Below are positions 1 through 7,207 of a stretch of DNA of 64,000 nt, one piece after another. Numbering within the stretch: the first letter of the stretch is position 1; every line of letters begins with the position of its first letter. The stretch lies in NCBI RefSeq assembly GCF_001613325.1, contig NZ_BDCD01000011.1, forward strand, positions 186,001 through 250,000, given 5' to 3'. Under the pieces are notes generated by a model. It had not been told where the DNA came from. It saw only the letters and a list, made by a program, of their open reading frames with translations, and made no database searches. The position numbers were made by a program, and so were the translations under genes. This DNA is from Nocardia yamanashiensis NBRC 100130. Its GTDB lineage: Bacteria; Actinomycetota; Actinomycetes; Mycobacteriales; Mycobacteriaceae.

Positions 1-459
1 GCCACCGGCTGCGAAACCGACCGTGCCGGACGGCTGCTCATCAATCCGGACTGCACCGTGGGCGGGCACGCCGACATCTACGCCATCGGCGATATGACCT
101 CGCTCAAGGGCTACCCGGGCCAGTCGCCGGTGGCCATGCAGGAGGGCCGCCACGTCGCCGACATCATTCGCGGCAAGAAGCGGGCGGCCACCGAATTCGA
201 GTACTGGGACAAGGGTTCCATGGCGGTGATCAGCCGGTTCGCCGCGGTCACCAAGCTGACCGAGAAGGTCACCTTCCGCGGCACCATCGCCTGGTTCATC
301 TGGCTGGCCGTCCACCTGTTCTACCTGGTGGGCTTCCGTAATCGCTTCGCCGCCGTCTTCTCCTGGCTGATCGCCTTCATCGGCACCGGCCGCCCCGGCT
401 TCGACGAGGTCGAAAAGACCACGCAGCCCAAGGCTCTCGCGCAACAGCGCGCGGCCTGA
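1..459 (+). CDS. ndh: Type II NADH:quinone oxidoreductase, C-terminal part (5' truncated by window edge)
   Basis: Single-subunit, non-proton-pumping NADH dehydrogenase that passes electrons from NADH through FAD to menaquinone at the inner face of the membrane. The frame is open from base 1, so the true start lies upstream. Visible are the second FAD-contact motif (GGHADIYAIGDM, codons 21-32 of the fragment), the following GQSPVAMQEGRHVA helix, and the hydrophobic C-terminal membrane anchor (FIWLAVHLFYLVGF). This layout is typical of mycobacterial Ndh. A strong hairpin follows the stop. The family call is safe; which Ndh paralogue this is cannot be decided from the fragment. Confidence 0.88.
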   Translation, partial: ATGCETDRAGRLLINPDCTVGGHADIYAIGDMTSLKGYPGQSPVAMQEGRHVADIIRGKKRAATEFEYWDKGSMAVISRFAAVTKLTEKVTFRGTIAWFIWLAVHLFYLVGFRNRFAAVFSWLIAFIGTGRPGFDEVEKTTQPKALAQQRAA

Positions 460-473
460 CCGCTGCTTCCTCC

Positions 474-512
474 GAGCCGCCCGGTGTCCTCTCCGGGCGG
501 CTCGTGTGTTTT
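474..512 (+). terminator. Rho-independent terminator after ndh
   Basis: Perfect 11-bp inverted repeat (GAGCCGCCCGG at 474-484, CCGGGCGGCTC at 493-503) with an 8-nt loop, followed by GTGTGTTTT. It lies 14 nt after the ndh stop. Confidence 0.8.
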
Positions 513-567
513 CCGGGCCCGGCGCACCCCTGCCGGATTCGCCCCGGCCGCCGCGTAGCCTGCGAAT

Positions 568-1185
568 ATGGCTGTTCCTACAACGCGATTGCTGGTGCTG
601 GCGGTGGTGCGACTGCTGCAACCGGTGCACGGGTACGACGTCCGCCGCGAACTGCTGTCGTGGCATGCCGAGGACTGGGCGAACATCAAGCCCGGTTCGG
701 TGTACGGGGCCTTGAACACCTTGCAGCGCGATGGCCTGATCAGCGCCGAGGGCACCGAGCGGGACGGGGCGCGGCCTGAGCGCGTCACCTATCGGCTGAC
801 CGCGGAGGGGGAGAAGGAATTCGGGGAGATGCTGCGAACGGCGCTGTTCTCGGCCGAGCAGGTCAAGCATCCGTATGTGGTTCCGGTGGCGCTGTTTCCG
901 TCCGCGCCGAAGGCGGATGTGGTGGCCGCGCTGCGGGCGCGGCTGCTGAAGTTCGAGGCGGATCTGCTGTTCCTGGAGCGCGAGCAGGAGCGGATTCTGG
1001 CGGGCAGCGGCGATCCCGCGGAGATCGAACCGCATCACGTGGCCGATGCCATGCGGCTGCAGGCCGACCATCTGCGGGCGGATCTGGAGTGGACGCGCCG
1101 GACCCTGGGACGCATCGAAGCGGGGGAATTGGACGTGTGGTCGGGGACCATGGGCAGCTCGGTGGTGCCGCCGCCGGTTCGGTAA
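568..1185 (+). CDS. PadR-family transcriptional regulator
   Basis: 205-aa cytoplasmic DNA-binding repressor. The N-terminal winged helix (about residues 5-85, with GYDVRRELLSW and the SVYGALNTLQRDGLI recognition-helix region) is PadR-type. The C-terminal half (about 100-190) is the helical Vir_act_alpha_C-like dimerisation domain. The ATG has no Shine-Dalgarno sequence, but TAGCCT (556-561) lies 6 nt upstream, so a leaderless mRNA is likely. It sits 56 bp upstream of a drug-type ABC exporter whose -35 box is embedded in a perfect 20-bp palindrome. By analogy with other PadR/ABC pairs it probably represses that exporter until a toxic ligand binds. The ligand is unknown. Confidence 0.88.
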   Translation: MAVPTTRLLVLAVVRLLQPVHGYDVRRELLSWHAEDWANIKPGSVYGALNTLQRDGLISAEGTERDGARPERVTYRLTAEGEKEFGEMLRTALFSAEQVKHPYVVPVALFPSAPKADVVAALRARLLKFEADLLFLEREQERILAGSGDPAEIEPHHVADAMRLQADHLRADLEWTRRTLGRIEAGELDVWSGTMGSSVVPPPVR

Positions 1186-1194
1186 TCAAGTTTT

Positions 1195-1214
1195 AATAGT
1201 CAAGCTTGACTATT
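1195..1214. promoter_or_regulatory. 20-bp perfect palindrome, likely PadR operator
   Basis: AATAGTCAAG followed directly by its reverse complement CTTGACTATT. It overlaps the -35 box of the exporter promoter (TTGACT, 1206-1211), so a bound protein would block RNA polymerase. The PadR gene immediately upstream is the obvious candidate binder. Confidence 0.7.
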
Positions 1215-1234
1215 TGAAAAGTCGTTTCTACCGT
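1206..1234 (+). promoter_or_regulatory. Promoter of the ABC exporter operon
   Basis: -35 TTGACT (1206-1211), 17-bp spacer, -10 TACCGT (1229-1234). The GTG start of the exporter ATPase comes exactly 7 nt after the -10, which predicts a leaderless transcript. Confidence 0.65.
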
Positions 1235-1254
1235 AAGTGAGGTGGAAACGACTT
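1219..1254 (+). promoter_or_regulatory. Inverted repeat enclosing the exporter start codon
   Basis: AAGTCGTTTCTACC (1219-1232) and GGTGGAAACGACTT (1241-1254) pair over 14 bp with one mismatch and an 8-nt spacer; the outer 10 bp are perfect. The repeat spans the -10 box and the GTG start. It may be a second operator, or a DNA/RNA hairpin if a transcript enters from upstream. Confidence 0.5.
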
Positions 1255-2264
1255 CAGTCGTGCGCGATCAGCCCACCGATCCGGTCATCCGGGTTCGCGG
1301 ACTCGCGCGTACGTTCACCGCCAAAACCGGTGCCGTGCAAGCGGTTACCGGTATCGACTTCGACGTTCACTACGGTGAGATCATCGGTCTGCTCGGGCCC
1401 AACGGCGCGGGCAAGACCACCACCCTGCGGATGATCTCGACCCTGCTGCAACCCACCGCGGGGGAAGCCACCGTCGTCGGTGCGGACCTGCGCACCCAGG
1501 CTCGGACGGTGCGCTCGCGCATCGGTTACGTTCCGCAGGGCGGATCGACCAACGAACTGGAGCTGGTCGAGGACGAATTGATTTTGCAGGCACGGCTTTT
1601 CGGTCTGTCGAAGGCCGATGCCACGGCGAGTTCGGGGGAACTGCTCGAGGCGCTCGAACTCGACGGCCTGGAGCGCCGCAAGTGCGGGCAGCTCTCCGGT
1701 GGTCAGCGCCGGCGCGTCGATATCGCGCTCGGGCTGGTGCACCGGCCGACGCTCATCTATTTGGACGAGCCGACCACCGGACTCGATCCGCAGAGCCGCG
1801 CCAACCTGTGGGAGCACATCCGGCGGCTGCGCGACGAGGGCACGACCGTCGTGCTGACCACGCACTATCTCGAGGAAGCCGACGCGCTGTGCGATCGCAT
1901 CCTGGTGATGGATCACGGCGGCATCGTGGCCACCGGCTCGCCGGACGAGCTGAAACGGCGCATCTCCGGCGATGTGATCAGCCTCGAAATCGAGGCCAGC
2001 AGTGCGGATCTCGCCATGGACGTGGCGTCGGAGGTGCTCGAGGTGCGGCAGCGGCTGCGCACCGAAGGGCACGAGAACGGCCATGCCGGAAAGGCGCTCG
2101 TGCATCTGACCGTGGAACACGGTGACGCCGCGGTGGTTCCGCTGCTGGCCGCTCTCGGCGAGCGCGGTATCCGGCCGGGCGCGCTCACCGTCAAACGTCC
2201 CAGCCTCGACGACGTGTTCCTCACGCTCACGGGGCGTTCGCTCCGGGAAGGAGACCGGTCATGA
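1242..2264 (+). CDS. ABC transporter ATP-binding protein (DrrA/daunorubicin-resistance type)
   Basis: 340-aa cytoplasmic ATPase that powers an ABC-2 type exporter. Walker A is GPNGAGKTT (52-60), the signature is LSGGQRRRVD (151-160), Walker B is LIYLDEP (171-177), and the H-loop is TTHYLEEAD. The C-terminal ~80 residues form the DUF4162-like regulatory tail found in DrrA-type proteins. The GTG start at 1242 fits the leaderless promoter; a GTG six codons later is the alternative. The 3' end overlaps the permease gene by 4 nt (ATGA), so translation is coupled. The substrate is probably an antibiotic or other hydrophobic toxicant, but this cannot be read from the sequence. Confidence 0.92.
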   Translation: METTSVVRDQPTDPVIRVRGLARTFTAKTGAVQAVTGIDFDVHYGEIIGLLGPNGAGKTTTLRMISTLLQPTAGEATVVGADLRTQARTVRSRIGYVPQGGSTNELELVEDELILQARLFGLSKADATASSGELLEALELDGLERRKCGQLSGGQRRRVDIALGLVHRPTLIYLDEPTTGLDPQSRANLWEHIRRLRDEGTTVVLTTHYLEEADALCDRILVMDHGGIVATGSPDELKRRISGDVISLEIEASSADLAMDVASEVLEVRQRLRTEGHENGHAGKALVHLTVEHGDAAVVPLLAALGERGIRPGALTVKRPSLDDVFLTLTGRSLREGDRS

Positions 2265-3019
2265 CTTTCCTGCGGGAAACCGGGCTGATCTATTGGGCGC
2301 AGCTGCGCGCCAACCTGCGCAATCCGGTCTGGGTGATCATCGGCTTGATGCAGCCGATCCTGTACCTGGTGTTGTTCGGCCCCTTGGTCAAGGGCATCTC
2401 CCCGGCGCTGGGCTCGGGCGACTCCTACAAGATCCTCACGCCGGCGCTGGTCATCCAGATCGCCCTGTTCGGTTCGCTGTTCGCCGGTTTCGCCATCGTC
2501 TCCGAAGCGCGGGCGGGCGTCATCGAACGTCAGCGCGTCACGCCCGCTTCCCGGGGCGCGCTGCTGCTGGGCCGGGTGCTCAAGGACATGACCCTGCTCG
2601 TGGTGCAGGCGCTGGTGCTGGTCGGCGTGGCCATGGCGGCCTTCGGATTACGCCCGGATCCCCTGGGCCTGGTGCTCGCGGTCCTGCTCATCTCGGTGAT
2701 GGCGGCCGGACTGGCTTCGGCGTCCTATGCGCTGGGCCTGTGGGCGAAAGAGGAAGGCACCCTGGCCTCGGTGCTGAACTCGGTATCCGTGCCGGTCATG
2801 CTGCTGTCCGGCATCCTGCTGCCGATGACGGTCGGGCCGGCCTGGTTGCAGAACATCGCCAAGGCGAACCCGCTCTCGCACACCGTGGATGCGGCCCGGG
2901 CCTTCTTCCGTGGCGAGTTCAGCGGTTCGGACGTGTACGTGGGTACCGCCGTCACGCTGGCGCTGGCGCTGGTCCTGATGGTGATCGGAGCGCGCGGGTT
3001 CGCCCGCGAGAACGCGTGA
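2261..3019 (+). CDS. ABC-2 type transporter permease (DrrB type)
   Basis: 252-aa integral membrane partner of the preceding ATPase. It has about six transmembrane segments (first FGPLVKG-flanked helix near residues 25-45, last one VTLALALVLMVIG near 228-245) and the ABC-2 signature region with SVPVMLLSGILLPM (about 175-188). It starts inside the ATPase stop codon (ATGA overlap) and is followed by a 12-bp stem-loop, so padR-controlled ATPase plus permease form the whole operon. Efflux of a small molecule is the family role. Confidence 0.9.
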   Translation: MTFLRETGLIYWAQLRANLRNPVWVIIGLMQPILYLVLFGPLVKGISPALGSGDSYKILTPALVIQIALFGSLFAGFAIVSEARAGVIERQRVTPASRGALLLGRVLKDMTLLVVQALVLVGVAMAAFGLRPDPLGLVLAVLLISVMAAGLASASYALGLWAKEEGTLASVLNSVSVPVMLLSGILLPMTVGPAWLQNIAKANPLSHTVDAARAFFRGEFSGSDVYVGTAVTLALALVLMVIGARGFARENA

Positions 3020-3026
3020 GCACGGG

Positions 3027-3061
3027 GCGAATCGCCCCGCCGTGGGGTCGGGGCGATTCGC
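3027..3061 (+). terminator. Stem-loop terminator after the ABC exporter operon
   Basis: Perfect 12-bp stem GCGAATCGCCCC (3027-3038) and GGGGCGATTCGC (3050-3061) with an 11-nt loop and no U-tract. It begins 7 nt after the permease stop. Confidence 0.7.
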
Positions 3062-3086
3062 TCTGGGCGGAACCGCCGCGAATCGC

Positions 3087-3117
3087 TTGACCTGAAGTGA
3101 GGTTCAGGTTTCACGCT
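3087..3117 (+). promoter_or_regulatory. MerR/SoxR-type promoter-operator for the SDR gene
   Basis: -35 TTGACC (3087-3092) overlaps an inverted repeat ACCTGAA-N6-TTCAGGT (3090-3109) that fills the spacer. The -10 is poor and near 3110-3117. A dyad centred in an over-long spacer is the hallmark of promoters activated by MerR-family proteins. No MerR gene lies in the window. Confidence 0.55.
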
Positions 3118-3123
3118 GGGAAC

Positions 3124-3810
3124 ATGACAGCGAACAGCAGAGCCCTGATCACCGGGGCATCAGCCGGTTTCGGCCGGGCGCTCGCCCTCGCGCTGGCGGC
3201 CCGCGGCTGGGATTTGATCATCACCGCCCGCGGCGGCGAGCGCCTGGAACAGGTACGCGCCGACACCGGCGCGACCGCCCTGACCGGAGACATCGCAGAC
3301 CCCGGGCATCGCGCCGAACTCGCCCGCATAGCCGGCACCGGCCGCCTGGACCTCGTGGTCAACAACGCCAGCGCTCTCGGCCCGAGCCCGCTGCCCCCGC
3401 TGGAGCGGTATCCCCTCGCCGACCTGGTAACCGTCCTCGAGACGAATGTCGTTGCACCACTGGCGGTATTGCAAGCCACCCTCCCCACCCTCCGAGCCAC
3501 CGGCGGCACCGTCGTGAACATCAGCTCCGACGCCGCCCTCGGCGCCTACGAAGGCTGGGGCGGCTACGGCGCATCCAAAGCCGCACTCGATCAGCTCACC
3601 AATGTGCTGGCCGCCGAACAACCACACCTCCGCATCTACGCCTTCGACCCCGGCGACATGCGCACCGAAATGCACCAGGCAGCCTTCCCCGGCGAAGACA
3701 TCTCCGACCGCCCGGACCCGGAAACCGTCGTCCCCGCCCTCCTCCACCTCCTCGAAACCCGCCCGCCCAGCGGCAGATACATTGCCTCGGCACTCGGAGT
3801 GACGTCATGA
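3124..3810 (+). CDS. SDR family NAD(P)-dependent oxidoreductase
   Basis: 228-aa classical short-chain dehydrogenase/reductase. It shows the nucleotide-binding TGASAGFG near the N-terminus, the NNAS motif, a catalytic serine in NISSDA and YGASKAALDQL (Tyr-x-x-x-Lys). The start at 3124 puts the Rossmann glycine motif at the normal distance; an upstream in-frame GTG at 3097 would lie inside the operator. Substrate is unknown. Expression is likely inducible through the MerR-type promoter just upstream. The stop overlaps a 42-codon ORF by ATGA, which leads into the QueA-like gene. Confidence 0.87.
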   Translation: MTANSRALITGASAGFGRALALALAARGWDLIITARGGERLEQVRADTGATALTGDIADPGHRAELARIAGTGRLDLVVNNASALGPSPLPPLERYPLADLVTVLETNVVAPLAVLQATLPTLRATGGTVVNISSDAALGAYEGWGGYGASKAALDQLTNVLAAEQPHLRIYAFDPGDMRTEMHQAAFPGEDISDRPDPETVVPALLHLLETRPPSGRYIASALGVTS

Positions 3811-3935
3811 CAGCGCATCGGCGACGTCGAGGCTCTGCGCTGCCCTTGGCATTCCGGGCTGCCCGGCCGTTCGAAACGCACGTGCCGATGAATTACGAGG
3901 CGCCGCCGATGGCCGTCACCGGAACGGCGGCGTGA
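3807..3935 (+). CDS. Possible 42-aa ORF linking the SDR and QueA-like genes
   Basis: An ATG overlaps the SDR stop (ATGA), and the stop of this ORF overlaps the next ATG (TGATG at 3933-3937). Such two-sided coupling is how actinomycete operons are often packed. The predicted peptide is Arg/Ala/Pro-rich with no recognisable domain or signal peptide. It may be a translated spacer rather than a functional protein. Confidence 0.35.
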   Translation: MTAHRRRRGSALPLAFRAARPFETHVPMNYEAPPMAVTGTAA

Positions 3936-5083
3936 TGACGATCGAACTCGAGCGAATCGAATTCACGCTGCCGGAGGAGTTGTCGGCGACCCGTCCGCCG
4001 GAGGCACGCGGGCTGGCGCGCGACGAGGTGCGAATGCTGGTGTGCGACGGCGGGACCGTGACACACGCCCGGTTTCGCGAATTGCCGGCCTACCTACGCC
4101 CCGGCGACCTGGTGGTGGTCAACAACTCCGCCATGCTCTCGGCCGCCGTCGACGCGCGCTACCGCGACCGGCCCGCCGTCCTGCACTTCTCGACCCGCCT
4201 GGACAGCGGCGAGTGGGTGGTCGAAATACGTGACCCCGGAGGAACGCCGTGGGCCGGCCCGGCACCGGAACACGATGCCACGGTGGAGCTTCCGGACGGC
4301 GTCCGCGCGCAGCTGCGCAACCCGTGGCTGTCTCGCTCGAACCGCCTCTGGGTCGCGAACATCGAACCGCCGCGCCCCTCGAACCCGCCGCCGTCGCCTG
4401 CGCGCCCCGCGGGCGGGGCGATGACCAGCGGTGGTGGCGGCCGGTGGGGCATCGGTGCGGCCGCGCCTGATTCGGTGGTGGCGGAGCTGCTTGTTCGGCA
4501 CGGGCGGCCCATTACGTATTCCTATGTGCCCGAGCGCTGGTCGGCCTCGTACTACCGCACTGTTTTCGGTTTGCGGCCGGGCAGTGCGGAGATGCCCAGT
4601 GCGGGGCGGCCTTTCACCGAGGCGCTGGTTACCGAGTTGGTGGCGGGTGGGGTGGGGTTGGCGCCGATCACGTTGCATACCGGGGTGTCGTCGCCGGAGG
4701 CGGGGGAGCCGCCGAGTCCGGAGCGGTTCGAGGTGCCGGAGATGACGGCGCGGCTGGTGAATGCGACCCATGCGGCCGGTGGGCGGGTGGTGGCGGTGGG
4801 GACGACGGTGACCCGGGCGCTCGAATCCGCCACCGATGCAGACGGATCGGTGCGGGCGGCAGCGGGCTGGACGGATCTGGTGTTGGACGGCTGCCGCCCG
4901 GCGCGCGCGGTGGACGGGCTCATTACCGGGTGGCATGCGCCGGGGGCTTCGCATCTGCATCTGCTGGAATCGGTGGCGGGGGCGGGGACCGTGCGGGCCG
5001 CGGACCGGGCGGCGCTCGACTCCGGTTATCTCTGGCACGAATTCGGGGATACGGCGTTGTTGTTCCGTGCGGGTTCGCGGTGA
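3935..5083 (+). CDS. QueA-like S-adenosylmethionine:tRNA ribosyltransferase-isomerase family protein
   Basis: 382-aa protein with the overall QueA fold: N-terminal LPEELSATRPPEARGLARDE, then LRPGDLVVVNNSAM, a middle PITYSYVPE segment, GLAPITLHTGV, VVAVGTTVTRALES, and C-terminal DGLITGWHAPGASHLHLLE. True QueA transfers the ribosyl part of S-adenosylmethionine to 7-aminomethyl-7-deazaguanine in tRNA. Free-living actinomycetes generally lack the queuosine pathway and none of its other genes is here, so the substrate is probably different. Residues about 150-175 form a Pro/Gly-rich insertion (PRPSNPPPSPARP). The ATG at 3935 (or GTG at 3932) is coupled to the preceding short ORF. Confidence 0.8.
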   Translation: MTIELERIEFTLPEELSATRPPEARGLARDEVRMLVCDGGTVTHARFRELPAYLRPGDLVVVNNSAMLSAAVDARYRDRPAVLHFSTRLDSGEWVVEIRDPGGTPWAGPAPEHDATVELPDGVRAQLRNPWLSRSNRLWVANIEPPRPSNPPPSPARPAGGAMTSGGGGRWGIGAAAPDSVVAELLVRHGRPITYSYVPERWSASYYRTVFGLRPGSAEMPSAGRPFTEALVTELVAGGVGLAPITLHTGVSSPEAGEPPSPERFEVPEMTARLVNATHAAGGRVVAVGTTVTRALESATDADGSVRAAAGWTDLVLDGCRPARAVDGLITGWHAPGASHLHLLESVAGAGTVRAADRAALDSGYLWHEFGDTALLFRAGSR

Positions 5084-5107
5084 CAAGCCCTATGGACAAC
5101 CCCCGCG

Positions 5108-5136
5108 TCGACGGCTCGCGGGGCGTGTTCTAGGCT
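5108..5136 (+). promoter_or_regulatory. Predicted promoter for the GNAT/PlsC acyltransferase pair
   Basis: TCGACG (5108-5113), 17-bp spacer, TAGGCT (5131-5136). This would give a leader of about 200 nt before the ATG at 5342. The rest of 5137-5341 shows no ORF or strong hairpin that I can support. Confidence 0.45.
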
Positions 5137-5341
5137 GACTTTTTCCACTCCGCCGGGGCGGCGAGGGCACTCGCGCGAGGCCCCGGTACCCAGACGGGAT
5201 ACGAGCGTTTGTCCTGGTAGGGAACGTTTGGGGGCGCTCGGATGAACTCCGGGTGCGGTCCAGATCGCGTTCACCGGACTGGCATCGAGTGGCAATCTGG
5301 CGGTTGCGCCGAGGCAGTCTGCGGCTGGCTTGATCATCGTT

Positions 5342-6190
5342 ATGACCACCACGGCAGTGTCGAGTGCAAACCTGCTCGCCCCCGCGTCATATGTCGCCCC
5401 GGAACCGCCCCGCACCACCGGGAAGTCCCAGTACTCCCTGGTCGTCTCGTCCGATGCCGAGCATCGCGAGGCGGCGCAGCGCCTGCGCTACCAGGTGTTC
5501 GCCAATGAGCCCGGCTTCAACATTCCGGCGAACGAAGCCGGTCTGGATGCCGACCGTTTCGACGACCACTGCGATCACCTGCTGGTGCGCGACGAGCTCA
5601 CCGAACAGTTCGTCGGCTGCTACCGGATGCTGCCGCCGGACAAGGTGGCCGCCGCGGGCGGCTACTACACCGCCACCGAATTCGACCTGGCGGGAATGGA
5701 TCCCACCGGCAACCGGATCGTGGAGATGGGCCGGGCGTGCGTGGTCCCCGAGCACCGCAACGGCTCGGTGCTGACCCTCATGTGGGCCGGCATCCTGCAC
5801 TACATCCAGCTCACCGGCTACGAGTGGGTGATGGGCTGCGTGTCCGTGCCCATGCGGATGACGCCCGCCGACGCCCCCGGTGTGAACGTGCGCGGCGTGC
5901 GCGACCTGCTGCTGTCCAAGCACGCTCTGGACGCGGAACGCCATGTGCGCCCGTACAACCCGGTGGTGGTGGAGGGGCGCACGCTCGACGAGCTGGAGTT
6001 CTCCGGCCGCCCGAAGCTGCCCCCGCTGCTCAACGGCTACCTGCGCCTGGGCGCCGAGATCTGCGGCGAACCCGCCCACGACCCGGACTTCGCGGTCGCG
6101 GATTTCGTTGCGCTGCTCGGCCTTTCGACCATCAATACCCGTTACCTGGAGCGCCTGCAGGGCGCTGCCGCCACCATGGACGCCCGGTGA
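5342..6190 (+). CDS. GNAT-family N-acyltransferase (OlsB/Rv3027c-like)
   Basis: 282-aa acyltransferase of the ornithine-acyl-ACP N-acyltransferase/autoinducer-synthase-like GNAT group. Features are LRYQVFANEPGFN (about 48-60), the DDHCDHLLVRD and GCYRMLPP strands, and the RIVEMGRACVVPEHRNGSVL acyl-donor loop. Homologues attach a beta-hydroxyacyl chain to an amine such as ornithine. A PlsC-type O-acyltransferase follows 6 nt downstream, the OlsB-OlsA arrangement used for ornithine lipids. The same pair occurs next to iscS in mycobacteria (Rv3027c-Rv3026c, from memory), where function is unsettled. The ATG at 5342 is preferred over an in-frame TTG at 5330. Confidence 0.78.
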   Translation: MTTTAVSSANLLAPASYVAPEPPRTTGKSQYSLVVSSDAEHREAAQRLRYQVFANEPGFNIPANEAGLDADRFDDHCDHLLVRDELTEQFVGCYRMLPPDKVAAAGGYYTATEFDLAGMDPTGNRIVEMGRACVVPEHRNGSVLTLMWAGILHYIQLTGYEWVMGCVSVPMRMTPADAPGVNVRGVRDLLLSKHALDAERHVRPYNPVVVEGRTLDELEFSGRPKLPPLLNGYLRLGAEICGEPAHDPDFAVADFVALLGLSTINTRYLERLQGAAATMDAR

Positions 6191-6196
6191 TGAATC

Positions 6197-7147
6197 ATGA
6201 TGCCCGCCTTCCTCTCCCCGGACGCGGTCGCGCTGCCGTGTCCCCCCGCCGCGACTAGCGCCCACGCCTGGATGCCCGCGAGCCCCTGCGGCTCGTCGTG
6301 CGTCGATGTCCCCGCCGAGGCCGGCGCGCTGCGGGTGACCGCCCGCGTGCTGGGCGTGGCCGGGGTCCTGCTCAGTTTCCCGTTCGCCCGCCTGGCCACC
6401 CCGAGCCGCTACCGCGCCGCCATGAACCGCCGCTACGCCCGGAACTTCCTGGGCTGCTTGGGCATCGGCGTCCGGATCATCGACGAGCGCGGCCCGGAGC
6501 CGGTCGCGGGCGGTGTCCTGGTGGCGGCCCGCCATGTCGGCTGGACCGATGTGGTCGCCCTCTCCGCCTTCGAATCGATGGGTTTCGTGGCCCGCGCCGA
6601 CCTGGTCGACTGGCCGATGCTCGGCAATGTCGCCAAGGCCGTGCGGGTCATCCCGATCGATCGCGAACGCCTGCGCACCCTCCCGGACGTCATCGCGAAC
6701 ATGACCGCCCGCCTGACCGCCGGCGAGCGCATCGCCTTCTTCCCCGAGGGCACCACCTGGTGCGGCCGCGCGCACGGCAGCCTGCGGCCCGCCCTGTTCC
6801 AGGCGTCCATCGACACCGGCGTTCCGGTGCAGCCCATCCGCATCCGCTATGTGGACCGGCACGGCGAACTGTCCACCGTGCCCGGCTTCGTGGGCACCGA
6901 TTCCATGGCCGATTCCATCCGCCGCATTCTCGGTTCGCGCGGCGTCACGGCCGAAATCACCTTGCTGCCACTGGAATTCCCGGCCGGTGGCCGCCACGAA
7001 CTGGCCCGGCGCTGCCGGCGCGCCCTCGACGGCGATCGCATGGACCGCGCCTTCACCGATGTCATCGACGGCGCGGACCAGGTCGAGGCCATCGGCTCCG
7101 GCGCGGTCCGGCACGCCACCGCCGTACAGCACCCGGTGCACGCCTGA
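6197..7147 (+). CDS. PlsC-type lysophospholipid/1-acylglycerol-phosphate acyltransferase (OlsA/Rv3026c-like)
   Basis: 316-aa membrane-associated O-acyltransferase. It contains the catalytic H-x4-D (HVGWTDV), the substrate motif FPEGTTW, and VPVQPIRIRY. A hydrophobic segment (LGVAGVLLSFPFARLA, about 52-67) should anchor it. The unusually long N-terminus (about 45 residues before that segment) is poorly conserved, so a later start cannot be excluded. It is co-transcribed with the upstream GNAT acyltransferase and probably completes a two-step acylation. A bidirectional terminator separates it from the convergent monooxygenase gene. Confidence 0.82.
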   Translation: MMPAFLSPDAVALPCPPAATSAHAWMPASPCGSSCVDVPAEAGALRVTARVLGVAGVLLSFPFARLATPSRYRAAMNRRYARNFLGCLGIGVRIIDERGPEPVAGGVLVAARHVGWTDVVALSAFESMGFVARADLVDWPMLGNVAKAVRVIPIDRERLRTLPDVIANMTARLTAGERIAFFPEGTTWCGRAHGSLRPALFQASIDTGVPVQPIRIRYVDRHGELSTVPGFVGTDSMADSIRRILGSRGVTAEITLLPLEFPAGGRHELARRCRRALDGDRMDRAFTDVIDGADQVEAIGSGAVRHATAVQHPVHA

Positions 7148-7162
7148 ATCCACCTGAAAAAC

Positions 7163-7197
7163 GTTGTGCCCGGCCCTGATCCAGGGCCGGGTACAAC
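7163..7197. terminator. Bidirectional terminator between convergent genes
   Basis: 15-bp stem GTTGTGCCCGGCCCT (7163-7177) and AGGGCCGGGTACAAC (7183-7197) with one mismatch and a 5-nt loop. It is flanked by AAAAAC on the left and lies between the acyltransferase stop and the monooxygenase stop. Confidence 0.8.
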
Positions 7198-7207
7198 CGT
7201 GCGCGCG

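Noticed and set aside
5387..7153. 588-codon minus-strand open frame opposite the acyltransferase pair
   Set aside because: Antisense shadow; the plus-strand genes have clear GNAT and PlsC motifs.
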